Source: Amycolatopsis sp. 195334CR
GTDB taxonomy: Bacteria; Actinomycetota; Actinomycetes; Mycobacteriales; Pseudonocardiaceae
Assembly (NCBI RefSeq): GCF_017309385.1
Contig: NZ_JAFJMJ010000002.1
Span: forward strand, 806,001 to 870,000
DNA length: 64,000 bases
Reading direction: 5' to 3'
The notes under the pieces were generated by a model, which was not told the DNA's origin, did no database searches, and was given only the letters and a program-made list of their open reading frames with translations. The translations under genes were made by a program, and so were the position numbers. This document shows, one piece after another, positions 42,665 to 51,390 of the stretch. Each line of letters opens with the position of its first letter. The first letter of the stretch is position 1.

Positions 42665-42747
42665 GGCCGTGAGTGTACTCGCACCCACGGCCGCATCCAA
42701 TGATCAACAACGTCGATCAGTCTTCAGTTGTAACGCCAGGTCAGGCG

Positions 42748-42824
42748 TGGTGCCCCCGGTGCGACTCGAACGCACACTGGACGGATTTTGAGTCCGCTGC
42801 CTCTGCCGATTGGGCTACGGGGGC
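42748..42824 (-). tRNA. tRNA with anticodon CAA (Leu by anticodon), short variable arm
   Basis: The minus strand folds into a complete cloverleaf: acceptor stem GCCCCCG/CGGGGGC with discriminator A and encoded CCA (42748-42750). The D arm contains GG, the anticodon stem is GCGGA/TCCGT with loop CTCAAAA (anticodon CAA), and the T arm is GTGCG-TTCGAGT-CGCAC. Without CCA it is 74 bases. The variable region is only 5 bases (CCAGT), whereas bacterial tRNA-Leu normally has a long variable arm. It is probably the integration site of the adjacent integrase. Confidence 0.9.
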
Positions 42825-43044
42825 GGCGCCGCCAGACTTTACGGGATGGGGCCGAGCCCAGCGCAACAGGGTTACCAGTGGGGCCGATGGGGTGAAAACC
42901 CACTGTGCGCTGAATCATGTTAAACCTGCGTGACCTGGTCGCACACGTGGTGAACGCCATCTCTCAATCGGTTCCGCTGACGGTACGCTCGGAACCCGCG
43001 GCAAGCCGCACCTTCCACCCCTTCGAGCTCGCAGGAGGACACCG

Positions 43045-43656
43045 GTGACCGAACCGGCTGCCGAGGCCAACGGCGTCGCCACCGCCCCACAGCGTCGAGT
43101 GCTCGTCGCCGAGGACGAGGCCCTGATCCGCCTCGACCTGGTCGAGATGCTCCGCGAAGAGGGATACGAGGTGGTCGGCCAGGCCGGCGACGGCGAAGAG
43201 GCCATCAAGCTCGCCACCGAACTCAAGCCCGACCTGGTCATCCTCGACGTGAAGATGCCCAAGCTGGACGGCATCGAAGCGGCCTCCAAGATCACCGGCG
43301 ACCGGGTCGCGCCGGTGGTCATCCTGACCGCCTTCAGCCAGCGGGACCTGGTCGAGCGGGCCCGCGACGCCGGCACCATGGCCTACCTGGTCAAGCCCTT
43401 CGCCAAACGGGACCTCGTGCCGGCCATCGAACTGGCCGTCAGCCGGTTCGCCGAACTGCAGGCGCTGGAGTCCGAGGTGGCCGGGCTGACCGACCGGCTG
43501 GAAACACGCAAGGTGATCGATCGGGCCAAAGGCCTCCTGATGAGTGAACAGGGACTGTCCGAGCCGGACGCCTTCCGCTGGATCCAGCGGACCGCGATGG
43601 ACCGCCGCACCACGATGAAGGCCGTGGCGGAAGCCGTCGTTCGGGGGATCGGCTGA
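43045..43656 (+). CDS. pdtaR: ANTAR-domain response regulator PdtaR
   Basis: 203 residues with a GTG start (GGAGG upstream). The receiver domain has the acidic pocket at 23-24 (AEDEALIRLDL), the phospho-acceptor Asp 68 (LVILDVKMPK) and Lys 117 (YLVKPF). The ANTAR domain covers about residues 140-200 (LETRKVIDRAKGLLMSEQGL, SEPDAFRWIQRTAMDRRTTM). In actinobacteria PdtaR is phosphorylated by the PdtaS kinase and acts as an RNA-binding antiterminator. The order pdtaR, livKHMGF, polA is conserved in related genomes as I recall. Confidence 0.93.
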   Translation: MTEPAAEANGVATAPQRRVLVAEDEALIRLDLVEMLREEGYEVVGQAGDGEEAIKLATELKPDLVILDVKMPKLDGIEAASKITGDRVAPVVILTAFSQRDLVERARDAGTMAYLVKPFAKRDLVPAIELAVSRFAELQALESEVAGLTDRLETRKVIDRAKGLLMSEQGLSEPDAFRWIQRTAMDRRTTMKAVAEAVVRGIG

Positions 43657-43888
43657 GCGCCGACCCCACTGGATTACTGGCTAAATTGTCACTTGTGGTT
43701 ACCACTCGTTCGTTGCAACCCGATGATCGGGTATAAAGCCTCCGTTAACACCGGTGACCACCGTCACGATGTGGAAACAACCAGCTTCGTGACGCTGTGC
43801 AACGCGGCGAGGGACGACTAGGTTCAGCGCCCAGTCAGGTCCAGGACGAACGGCCGTTCCGGTGGTTCGTCGGCATTTGGAGGAACGA

Positions 43889-45100
43889 GTGTCAAGAGCA
43901 CGACTCACGCGGGTTTTGGTGCTGGCAGCGACCGCATCGCTGGCCCTGGGCGCGTGTTCGGCGCGTACCGACGGCGGGTCCACCGGGGACACCCCCACGG
44001 CCCCGCAGGCCACCGCTCCCGCCCAGGCCGCCGACGCGGCCGACCCCAAGGGCGACGGCAAGGCCACCTGCGCCGCCGGCACCGCCATCGCGTACGCCGG
44101 AACCATCAACGGTGAGAACGCCGCGCTCGGCCAGAACATCCTCAACGGCGTCAAGGTCGCGGTGAACCGCCACAACGAAGCCAACCCGGGCTGCAAGATC
44201 GAGCTCAAGGAGTTCGAGACCGAGGGCACCCCGGACAAGGCGCCGGGCATCGTCACCCAGATGGTGAACACCCCGCAGATCCTCGGCGTCATCGGCCTGC
44301 CGTTCTCCGGTGAGTCGAAGGCCGCCGGCAACATCTTCAACGACGCGGGCCTGGTCTCCATCACCCCGTCGGCCACCGGCCCCGGCCTGTCCCAGAACGG
44401 CTGGAAGACCTTCTTCCGCGGCCTGGGCAACGACAACACGCAGGGCCCGGCCGCCGCCACCTTCATCACCGGTGAGCTCAAGGCCGAGAAGGTCTGCGTC
44501 GTCGAGGACGACTCCGAGTACGGCATCGGCCTGGCCAACGCCATCAAGGGCGCGCTGGGCAGCAAGGTCGCCTGCAACGAGAAGGTCAAGTCGAAGCAGA
44601 TCGACTTCGCCGCCACGGTGAACGCGGTCAAGGGCGCCGACCCGCAGGCCGTCTTCTACGCCGGTTACTACCGCGAGGCCGCGCCGTTCGCGCAGCAGCT
44701 CAACGACGCCGGCGTGACCGCCAAGTTCGTCGCGCCGGACGGCGTGAAGGACGACGAGTTCGTCAAGGGCGCCGGTGACGCCGCCGCCAGCGCGTACTTC
44801 ACCTGCCCGTGCGTGCCCGCGGACCAGTTCACCGAGTTCAGCAACGCGTTCAAGGCGCTCTCGGGCAAGGACCCGGGCACCTACGCGCCGGAGGGCTACG
44901 ACCTCGCCACGATCCTGATGAAGGGCATCGACTCCGGCAAGACCGACCGCGCCGGGCTGCTCGACTACGTCAAGAACTACGACGGCCAGGGCCTGACCAA
45001 GAAGTTCAAGTGGGACGCGACCGGCGAGCTGGCCGCCACCACCGTGTGGACCTACAAGGTCGAGAACGGGAAGATCGTCCGGAACACCGAGATCAAGTAG
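43889..45100 (+). CDS. livK: Branched-chain amino acid ABC transporter substrate-binding lipoprotein
   Basis: 403 residues from a GTG at 43889 with GGAGG upstream. The lipobox SLALGAC places the lipid Cys at residue 23, followed by an Ala/Thr/Pro linker. The periplasmic-binding-protein fold of the Leu/Ile/Val type shows IAYAGTINGENAALGQNILN, GVKVAVNRHNEANPGCKIEL, ITPSATGPGLSQNGWKTFFR, CVVEDDSEYGIGLANAIKGA and AVFYAGYYREAAPFAQQLND. It captures the substrate outside the membrane for the LivHMGF complex encoded next. A large hairpin separates it from livH. Confidence 0.93.
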   Translation: MSRARLTRVLVLAATASLALGACSARTDGGSTGDTPTAPQATAPAQAADAADPKGDGKATCAAGTAIAYAGTINGENAALGQNILNGVKVAVNRHNEANPGCKIELKEFETEGTPDKAPGIVTQMVNTPQILGVIGLPFSGESKAAGNIFNDAGLVSITPSATGPGLSQNGWKTFFRGLGNDNTQGPAAATFITGELKAEKVCVVEDDSEYGIGLANAIKGALGSKVACNEKVKSKQIDFAATVNAVKGADPQAVFYAGYYREAAPFAQQLNDAGVTAKFVAPDGVKDDEFVKGAGDAAASAYFTCPCVPADQFTEFSNAFKALSGKDPGTYAPEGYDLATILMKGIDSGKTDRAGLLDYVKNYDGQGLTKKFKWDATGELAATTVWTYKVENGKIVRNTEIK

Positions 45101-45131
45101 CAGAGCCGCTCTCGGCAAATCGATTTTGTAA

Positions 45132-45178
45132 CCGGGGTGTGCGCGCGACGGTTCGATCCCGTCGCGAGCACACCCCGG
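45132..45178 (+). terminator. Intercistronic hairpin between livK and livH
   Basis: A 20-base stem (45132-45151 with 45159-45178) with a single mismatch and a 7-base loop, without a T run. It may attenuate transcription or protect the livK mRNA 3' end, giving more binding protein than permease. Confidence 0.75.
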
Positions 45179-45197
45179 AACCACATGGAGAACGAGT

Positions 45198-46211
45198 GTG
45201 TCCATAAACCACGCACTACCGCTGTTCCTCGCGCAGGAGGACAGCTGGATCAAGTTCGACCTCGGGGCGCTGGGCGACCAGTTCTGGACCAGCACCGTCG
45301 AAGGCCTCTCCCAGGGCAGCATCTACGCCCTGGTCGCGCTCGGCTACACCCTGGTCTACGGGGTGTTGAAGCTGATCAACTTCGCGCACTCTGAAGTGTT
45401 CATCTACGGCGCCTACGCCACCTGGTTCGTCTTCTACGCCCTCGGCTTCCGCCCCGGCGCCACGCCCGACCTGCCGGTGATGGAGCTGATCGGCTTCCTC
45501 CTACTGGCACTGGTCGCCGCGATGGTGGTCTCCGGCGGTACGGCGGTGGCACTGGAAAGAGTCGCCTACCGGCCACTGCGGAAGAAGGGCGCGCCGCGGC
45601 TGGTCTTCCTGATCACCGCGATCGGCGCCTCCTTCGTGCTCCAGCAGCTGATCTTCATCTGGCGCGGCGGCAACGCCGAGCAGGCGATCCGGCTGCTGCG
45701 CCCGCAGGAGGTCTTCGAGCTCTTCGGCGCCAGCGTCACCAACATCACCATCATCATCGTGCTGGCCTCGATCGTGATGATGGTCGGCATCGACATGTTC
45801 GTGAACCGCAGCCGCCTCGGCCGCGGTATCCGCGCGGTCGCGCAGGACCCGGACACCGCGACGCTGATGGGCGTGAACAAGGAGCGGGTCATCGTGATCA
45901 CGTTCCTCATCGGCGGCCTGCTCGCCGGTGCCGCCGCGCTGCTGTACATGATGAAGAACCCCCAGGGGGCGTCCTACCAGGGCGGCTTCCTGCTCGGGAT
46001 CAAGGCGTTCACCGCCGCCGTGCTCGGCGGCATCGGCAACCTGCGTGGCGCGCTGCTCGGCGGCCTGCTGCTCGGGCTCGCCGAGAACTACGGGCAATCC
46101 CTGTTCGGCGGCGAGTGGCGCGACGTGGTCGCGTTCGTGCTGCTGGTGCTGATCCTGATGTTCCGTCCCACCGGCATCCTCGGTGAGTCTCTCGGGAAGG
46201 CACGGGTATGA
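45198..46211 (+). CDS. livH: Branched-chain amino acid ABC transporter permease LivH
   Basis: 337 residues with a GTG start. Eight or so membrane helices; family signatures GLSQGSIYALVALGYTLVYG, VLKLINFAHSEVFIYGAYAT and MGVNKERVIVITFLIGGLLA (coupling region). The N-terminus is about 30 residues longer than in typical LivH. It forms the transmembrane channel with LivM. Its stop overlaps the livM start by 4 bases. Confidence 0.93.
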   Translation: MSINHALPLFLAQEDSWIKFDLGALGDQFWTSTVEGLSQGSIYALVALGYTLVYGVLKLINFAHSEVFIYGAYATWFVFYALGFRPGATPDLPVMELIGFLLLALVAAMVVSGGTAVALERVAYRPLRKKGAPRLVFLITAIGASFVLQQLIFIWRGGNAEQAIRLLRPQEVFELFGASVTNITIIIVLASIVMMVGIDMFVNRSRLGRGIRAVAQDPDTATLMGVNKERVIVITFLIGGLLAGAAALLYMMKNPQGASYQGGFLLGIKAFTAAVLGGIGNLRGALLGGLLLGLAENYGQSLFGGEWRDVVAFVLLVLILMFRPTGILGESLGKARV

Positions 46212-47332
46212 CGACGCCAAACACCGCAAGCCGCCGCTCGTTGGGCGAGTGGTGGAGCAACCTCTCGCGGCCGCAGCAGTGGCTCGTGCTGATCCCGGTG
46301 GTGGCGCTGATCTACGCGCTGCCGGTGCTGAACCCGCCGATCATCTCCACCGAACCCGGGTTCGACTTCCAGATCGCCATGTTCGAGGTGGCCCGCTACG
46401 CGCTGGTCGCCATCGGCCTGAACGTGGTGGTCGGCCAGGCCGGCCTGCTCGACCTCGGCTACATCGGCTTCTTCGCCATCGGTGCCTACGTGGCCGCGCT
46501 GTTCACCAGCCCGGACTCGCCGCTGCAGAAGCTGCCGTTCCTCGCGGTCATCCCGCTGGCGATGGCGATCACCATGGTCTTCGGGGTCATCCTCGGTACA
46601 CCGACACTGCGACTACGCGGTGACTACCTGGCCATCGTGACGCTCGGCTTCGGCGAGATCGTCCGCCTGATCGCGGACAACGTCGACCCGCTGCGCGGGC
46701 AGTCGGGCTTCCAGGGCGTCGGGCACCCGCCGGGCACCAACGACGACGGTTCCGCGTTGTTCAACAACACCGACGGCACACCGTGGTACTGGCTCACCGT
46801 CACGGTGATCATCCTGGTGCTGTTCCTGGTCGGGAACCTGGAGCGCAGCCGCGTCGGCCGCGCCTGGATCGCCATCCGCGACGACGAGGACGCGGCGTCG
46901 ATCATGGGCGTGAACACGTTCAAGTTCAAGATCTGGGCGTTCGTCATCGGCGCGGCCATCGGCGGGCTCTCCGGCGCGCTCTACGCCGGGCAGATCGGCT
47001 TCGTGAACAACCAGAAGTTCGACGTGGTCACCTCGATGCTGTTCCTGGCCGCGGTGATCCTCGGCGGATCGGGCAACAAGGTCGGCGTCATCCTCGGCGC
47101 GGTGGTGGTCGCCTACGTGCCGCTGCGCTTCCTGGTGATCGCCGAGTACAAGTTCCTGATCTTCGGCCTGGCGCTGATCGTGCTGATGATCTTCCGCCCG
47201 CAGGGCCTGCTCGGCGCGCGCCAGCGCCTGCTGACCTACGGCAGACTCGCTTACCAACGCCTGCTGGGCAAGGGTGAGCAGGTCTCCAGCGACACCGCGC
47301 TGGTGGTCGAGAAGAACGGAGGGGCGCGCTGA
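46208..47332 (+). CDS. livM: Branched-chain amino acid ABC transporter permease LivM
   Basis: 374 residues with about ten hydrophobic segments. Signatures: [56 protein letters not shown] and [20 protein letters not shown]. It pairs with LivH. It overlaps livH upstream (ATGA) and livG downstream (single-base TGATG overlap), so the five genes are one operon. Confidence 0.93.
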   Translation: MTTPNTASRRSLGEWWSNLSRPQQWLVLIPVVALIYALPVLNPPIISTEPGFDFQIAMFEVARYALVAIGLNVVVGQAGLLDLGYIGFFAIGAYVAALFTSPDSPLQKLPFLAVIPLAMAITMVFGVILGTPTLRLRGDYLAIVTLGFGEIVRLIADNVDPLRGQSGFQGVGHPPGTNDDGSALFNNTDGTPWYWLTVTVIILVLFLVGNLERSRVGRAWIAIRDDEDAASIMGVNTFKFKIWAFVIGAAIGGLSGALYAGQIGFVNNQKFDVVTSMLFLAAVILGGSGNKVGVILGAVVVAYVPLRFLVIAEYKFLIFGLALIVLMIFRPQGLLGARQRLLTYGRLAYQRLLGKGEQVSSDTALVVEKNGGAR

Positions 47333-48285
47333 TGACCACACCGGAGAACCCCTCGGACAGCCCCCGGAACGGGGACACCGGCCCGGAGGTGGTCGCCGAG
47401 GGCGGCATCGTCGCCGAGCTGGAGCACATGACGGCGGAGGAGCGGGCCGCGCACGACGCGGAGGTCGCCGAGGTCGTCGCCCCGGACCGCGAGATCGCCG
47501 TCGAGGTCGGTGAGACCCTGCTCGAACTGCGCGAGCTGACCGTGCGCTTCGGCGGCCTGGTCGCGCTGGACGGTGTGTCGTTCAACATCAAGCGCGGGGA
47601 GATCCTCGGGCTGATCGGGCCGAACGGCGCGGGCAAGACCACCTGCTTCAACGCGATGACGGGGGTCTACCGGCCGACCTCGGGCCAGGTGCTGCTGGAG
47701 GACAAGCCGCTGGGCAAGGTCTCCAAGCACGGCATCACCCAGCTCGGGATCGCCAGGACCTTCCAGAACATCCGGCTCTTCGGCGAGATGACCGCGCTGG
47801 AGAACGTGGTCGTCGGCACCGACGCCCGGCACCGCACCAGCGTGCTCGGCGCGCTGCTGCGCCTTCCCCGCCACTTCAAGGAGGAGAAGGCCGCGGTCGA
47901 GCGGGCGATGGCGCTGCTGGAGTTCGTCGGCATCGCCGACCGCGCCGCGGACAAGGCGAGGAACCTGCCCTACGGCTACCAGCGCCGCCTGGAGATCGCC
48001 AGGGCGCTGGCCACCGAGCCGAAGCTGCTGTGCCTCGACGAGCCCGCCGCCGGGTTCAACCCCCAGGAGAAGGAAGAGCTCATGGGGTTGATCAAGAAGA
48101 TCCGCGACGACGGCTACACCGTGCTGCTCATCGAGCACGACATGAAGCTGGTCATGGGCGTCACCGACCGGATCGTGGTGCTGGAGTTCGGCAAGAAGAT
48201 CGCGGACGGCAGCCCCGCCGAGATCAGGGACAACCCCGCGGTGATCGCGGCGTATCTGGGGGTGCCAGACGATGACGTTGCTTGA
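47332..48285 (+). CDS. livG: Branched-chain amino acid ABC transporter ATPase LivG, with N-terminal extension
   Basis: 317 residues. Walker [10 protein letters not shown] (residues 96-104), Q-loop [19 protein letters not shown], signature [15 protein letters not shown], Walker [13 protein letters not shown] and switch [11 protein letters not shown], the last four typical of LivG. The first about 62 residues are an extra acidic stretch rich in Glu, Ala and Val before the ABC domain starts at [13 protein letters not shown]; LivG usually has about 255 residues. No better start with a ribosome site occurs inside the extension, and the ATG overlaps the livM stop. Confidence 0.92.
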   Translation: MTTPENPSDSPRNGDTGPEVVAEGGIVAELEHMTAEERAAHDAEVAEVVAPDREIAVEVGETLLELRELTVRFGGLVALDGVSFNIKRGEILGLIGPNGAGKTTCFNAMTGVYRPTSGQVLLEDKPLGKVSKHGITQLGIARTFQNIRLFGEMTALENVVVGTDARHRTSVLGALLRLPRHFKEEKAAVERAMALLEFVGIADRAADKARNLPYGYQRRLEIARALATEPKLLCLDEPAAGFNPQEKEELMGLIKKIRDDGYTVLLIEHDMKLVMGVTDRIVVLEFGKKIADGSPAEIRDNPAVIAAYLGVPDDDVA

Positions 48286-48985
48286 GCTCTCCGGAGTGTC
48301 CGTCCACTACGGACGGATCAAGGCGGTGTCGGAGCTGACGCTGACCGTGGCCGAGGGGGAGATCGTCACCCTCATCGGCGCGAACGGCGCGGGCAAGTCC
48401 ACCACCATGCGCGCGATCTCCGGGATCCGGCCGCTCTCGGCCGGGTCGATCTCCTTCGCCGGTGAGGACATCACCAAGCTGCGGGCCGACCTCCGGGTGG
48501 TCCGCGGCATCTCGCAGGCGCCGGAAGGCCGGGGGATCTTCCCCGGCATGACGGTGATGGAGAACCTGGACATGGGCGCCTACGCCCGCAAGGACCGGAA
48601 GAACCTGCAGCCGGACCTGGACCGGGTGTTCGAGCTGTTCCCGCGGCTGGCGGAGCGGCGGACGCAGACCGGCGGCACGATGTCCGGTGGCGAGCAGCAG
48701 ATGCTCGCGATCGGGCGCGCGCTGATGGCCAAGCCGAAGCTGCTGCTGCTGGACGAGCCCTCGATGGGGCTGGCCCCGCAGTTCATCCAGCAGATCTTCC
48801 GGATCATCACCGAGATCAACAAGCAGGGCACCACGGTGCTGCTGGTGGAGCAGAACGCCCAGCAGGCGCTTTCGCGCGCGCACCGGGCGTACGTGCTGGA
48901 GACCGGGCAGATCACCAAGACCGGCACCGGCCAGGAGCTGCTGGCCGACCCGTCGGTCAAGGAGGCCTACCTCGGCGTCGGCTGA
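48272..48985 (+). CDS. livF: Branched-chain amino acid ABC transporter ATPase LivF
   Basis: 237 residues, the normal length. Walker [11 protein letters not shown]-loop [19 protein letters not shown], signature [15 protein letters not shown], Walker [14 protein letters not shown], switch [11 protein letters not shown]. It overlaps livG by 14 bases. It completes the LivKHMGF importer. A long palindrome follows within 15 bases. Confidence 0.94.
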   Translation: MTLLELSGVSVHYGRIKAVSELTLTVAEGEIVTLIGANGAGKSTTMRAISGIRPLSAGSISFAGEDITKLRADLRVVRGISQAPEGRGIFPGMTVMENLDMGAYARKDRKNLQPDLDRVFELFPRLAERRTQTGGTMSGGEQQMLAIGRALMAKPKLLLLDEPSMGLAPQFIQQIFRIITEINKQGTTVLLVEQNAQQALSRAHRAYVLETGQITKTGTGQELLADPSVKEAYLGVG

Positions 48986-48998
48986 CGCTCCGACTGAT

Positions 48999-49053
48999 TG
49001 CTATGAGTGGGGCATTACTTGCGTTGAATGCAAGTAATGCCCCACTCATAGCA
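48999..49053. repeat. Long intergenic palindrome (24-base perfect stem)
   Basis: Arms 48999-49022 and 49030-49053 are perfect inverted repeats around a 7-base loop. The core GAGTGGGGCATTACTTGC is relatively AT-rich compared with the surroundings. It can terminate the liv operon. It also resembles the dispersed intergenic palindromes that I recall from Amycolatopsis genomes, and is comparable in placement to 20202-20234. Confidence 0.9.
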
Positions 49054-49164
49054 TTGGAGGTACAACCGGTGGTTGTGGCTGGGGTGTGGAAAGCTGTTGG
49101 ACGTGCGGGCTCCGCAGGCTGTTTCCTATACACAACAAGGAAAACAGCGAAGGAGAACGCAGAG

Positions 49165-49950
49165 ATGACCACCTCGAACGCCGTCCAGGGCGTGGCTGCC
49201 GGTGTCCCGTTCGTCGCCCTGCCGCCGGCCGGTGACGGACCGGCCCCGCTCGTGGTCACCTGGCACCTGATGGAGCCGCCCGCCTCGGAGGCGGCGATGG
49301 CCGAAGCGGTGCCGATGCGTGGGCTCGACGCCTGGCGCGTCTACTTCGGACTGCCGATGTCGGGCGACCGGCTGCCCGAAGGCGGTTTCGACGAGTTCTT
49401 CCGGCTGGCGGGCGAAGACTACGTGCTCAACGTGATGGAGCCGGTCACCGGGCAGGCCGCTGACGAGTTCCCGGCGGCGGTCGCGGAACTGCGCGAGCGG
49501 TTCGCCATCGCGGACGGCCCGCTCGGCGTGGCCGGTGGCTCGGCCGGGTCGACGGTGGCGCTGGAGGTGCTGGCCTGCGCCGAGGTGCCGATCGCGGCGG
49601 CCGCGGTGATCAGCCCGGTGGTGCAGCTGGCCCCGGCGGTCGGCCGCAACGAGCGCTTCTACGGCATGAGCTACCCGTGGACCGACCGCTCGCGCGCGGT
49701 CGCGGACCACTACGACTACGTGAACCGGGCCGCCGAACTCGGCGCGGACCTGCTGCTGGTGGTCGGCGACGCCGACGACGTGGCGTTCCGGGAGCCCTCG
49801 GCGGCGCTGCACCGGGCGCTCGGCGGGTCCTCGAAGCTGGTCACCGTGCCGGGCATGGGGCACGCGCTGGCCGAGGAGGACGGCACGCCGAACGAGCACG
49901 CGGCGACCGTCGACGCCGAGCTGACCGCGTGGTTCAGCGCCCGCCTGTGA
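49165..49950 (+). CDS. Alpha/beta hydrolase
   Basis: 261 residues from the ATG at 49165 (AGGAG 8 bases upstream); a longer frame would start inside the palindrome and is rejected. Nucleophile elbow AGGSAGST, oxyanion region PLVVTWHLMEPP, Asp in LLVVGDADDVAFREP and His in VTVPGMGHALAEEDG. No signal peptide. The substrate is unknown. Its last 17 bases overlap the end of the convergent LysR gene. Confidence 0.82.
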   Translation: MTTSNAVQGVAAGVPFVALPPAGDGPAPLVVTWHLMEPPASEAAMAEAVPMRGLDAWRVYFGLPMSGDRLPEGGFDEFFRLAGEDYVLNVMEPVTGQAADEFPAAVAELRERFAIADGPLGVAGGSAGSTVALEVLACAEVPIAAAAVISPVVQLAPAVGRNERFYGMSYPWTDRSRAVADHYDYVNRAAELGADLLLVVGDADDVAFREPSAALHRALGGSSKLVTVPGMGHALAEEDGTPNEHAATVDAELTAWFSARL

Positions 49951-50887
49951 GCGTGCCTTCGGGCAGCCAGTCGCGGTCCGGGTCGTAGGAGCACCAGCCC
50001 TCCTTCCGGCTGAGCAGGCTCATCAGCTTGAGCAGCCGGACCAGGGCCGGTGACTCCTCGCCGCGCCGCCACACCACCGACCACGGGTAGAGCGGCGACG
50101 GCGCGAACGGCAGGCGGCGCAGGTTCAGGTCCGACGCCAGCTCCATGTCGGCACCGGCCAGCGTCACCCGCGGCCTGCCGTACCGCGTCTGCTCCAGCGT
50201 GTGCCGCAGGTCGAAGCTGACCCCGGAATCGTCGATCGGCACCGACCAGCCGCCGAAGCTGGTGCGCAGGAAGGTGCGGAATTCGCCGGGACCGGCCAGC
50301 GAAGGCAGCCAGACGCCCTCGTCGCGCAGGTCCTCGACGCGGACCGCCTCGCCCGCGGCGAGCGGGTGCTCCGGGGGCAGCAGCGCGACCAGCGGTTCCA
50401 GCCGGACCAGGCGCTGCGCGAGCCCGGCGGGCAGCTCGCGGCCCGGTTCGCCGGCCCAGCCGAAGGCCAGGTCCAGCTCACCGGCCAGCAGCGGCTCGAA
50501 GCTGTGCACCAGCCCCTGCCGCGTGCTGCGCTCGACGCGCAGCTCCGGATCGGCCATCGAGCACCGGCGCAGCACGAACAGCGGCGAGAGGCGGTGGTCG
50601 ATCACGTCGACCCGCAGGCGCGGCTGCTCCCCGGTGGCCGCCACGACCGCCTCGTCGTTCAGCTTGACCAGCTCGCGGGCCAGCGGCAGGAACCGGCGGC
50701 CCGCGTCGGTCAGCTCGACCCCGCGGTTGGTGCGGCGGAACAACGCGCCGGGCAGCGCGTCCTCCAGCTTGCCGATGCGCCTGGACAGCGCCTGCTGGGT
50801 GAGGAACAGGCTCTGCGCGGCACGGGTGAAGTTCTGGTGCTCCGCCACCGCGACGAAGGCGCGCACCTGCCCCAGGTCGAGGTCCAT
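49934..50887 (-). CDS. LysR family transcriptional regulator
   Basis: 317 residues from the ATG at 50887. The N-terminal helix-turn-helix is LGQVRAFVAVAEHQNFTRAA, QSLFLTQQALSRRIGKLEDA, followed by a type 2 periplasmic-binding-like effector domain. It is convergent with the alpha/beta hydrolase and starts 20 bases after the PaaI-type gene on the same strand. Targets cannot be read from the sequence; the ribosome site is weak. Confidence 0.88.
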   Translation of the reverse strand: MDLDLGQVRAFVAVAEHQNFTRAAQSLFLTQQALSRRIGKLEDALPGALFRRTNRGVELTDAGRRFLPLARELVKLNDEAVVAATGEQPRLRVDVIDHRLSPLFVLRRCSMADPELRVERSTRQGLVHSFEPLLAGELDLAFGWAGEPGRELPAGLAQRLVRLEPLVALLPPEHPLAAGEAVRVEDLRDEGVWLPSLAGPGEFRTFLRTSFGGWSVPIDDSGVSFDLRHTLEQTRYGRPRVTLAGADMELASDLNLRRLPFAPSPLYPWSVVWRRGEESPALVRLLKLMSLLSRKEGWCSYDPDRDWLPEGTLTGGR

Positions 50888-50907
50888 GACCAGGGAACTT
50901 ACCCAGT

Positions 50908-51345
50908 TCAGGAGCCCGGCGGGCGCTCCCGGACGGCACAGGTCAGCCGCGCCGTGCAGGTCCGCTTGCCGGCGTCGTCGGTCAGCACGATCTCCACGGT
51001 GATCGTGCTGCGGCCGACGTGCAGCGGGACGGCCACCCCGGTGACCAGGCCCTCGCGCACCCCGCGGTGGTGCGTGCACGACAGCTCGAGGCCGACCGCG
51101 GCGCGCTCCGGCCCGGCGTTGACCGCGGCCACGGTGGAGCCCAGCGCCTCGGCGAGCACCGCGTTGGCGCCACCATGCAGCAGGCCGTACGGCTGGAGAT
51201 TGCCCTCGACGGGGATCGTGCCGACCACGCGTTCCTTGGTCACTTCCAGCAGCTTCATGCCGACCTTGTCGTTGAGCTGCTGCTGCGCCCACCGCGGATC
51301 GATCTGGAACTTCTCGGCGGTGATCGCCGCCCCCTGCTCGGGCAC
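50908..51345 (-). CDS. PaaI family (hotdog fold) thioesterase
   Basis: 145 residues from a GTG at 51345 with AGGAGG 6 bases upstream. Hotdog signature QPYGLLHGGANAVLAEALGS, then CTHHRGVREGLVTGVAVPLH and GKRTCTARLTCAVRERP. Such enzymes hydrolyse acyl-CoA, often aromatic or phenylacetyl-type. It is divergent from polA by 45 bases. A very long antisense frame through polA joins its 5' side but is not real. Confidence 0.88.
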   Translation of the reverse strand: MPEQGAAITAEKFQIDPRWAQQQLNDKVGMKLLEVTKERVVGTIPVEGNLQPYGLLHGGANAVLAEALGSTVAAVNAGPERAAVGLELSCTHHRGVREGLVTGVAVPLHVGRSTITVEIVLTDDAGKRTCTARLTCAVRERPPGS

Positions 51346-51390
51346 CCGTGCCTCCTTAGAGTGTCGGGGTCTCACCCTAGACTCGCTCCC

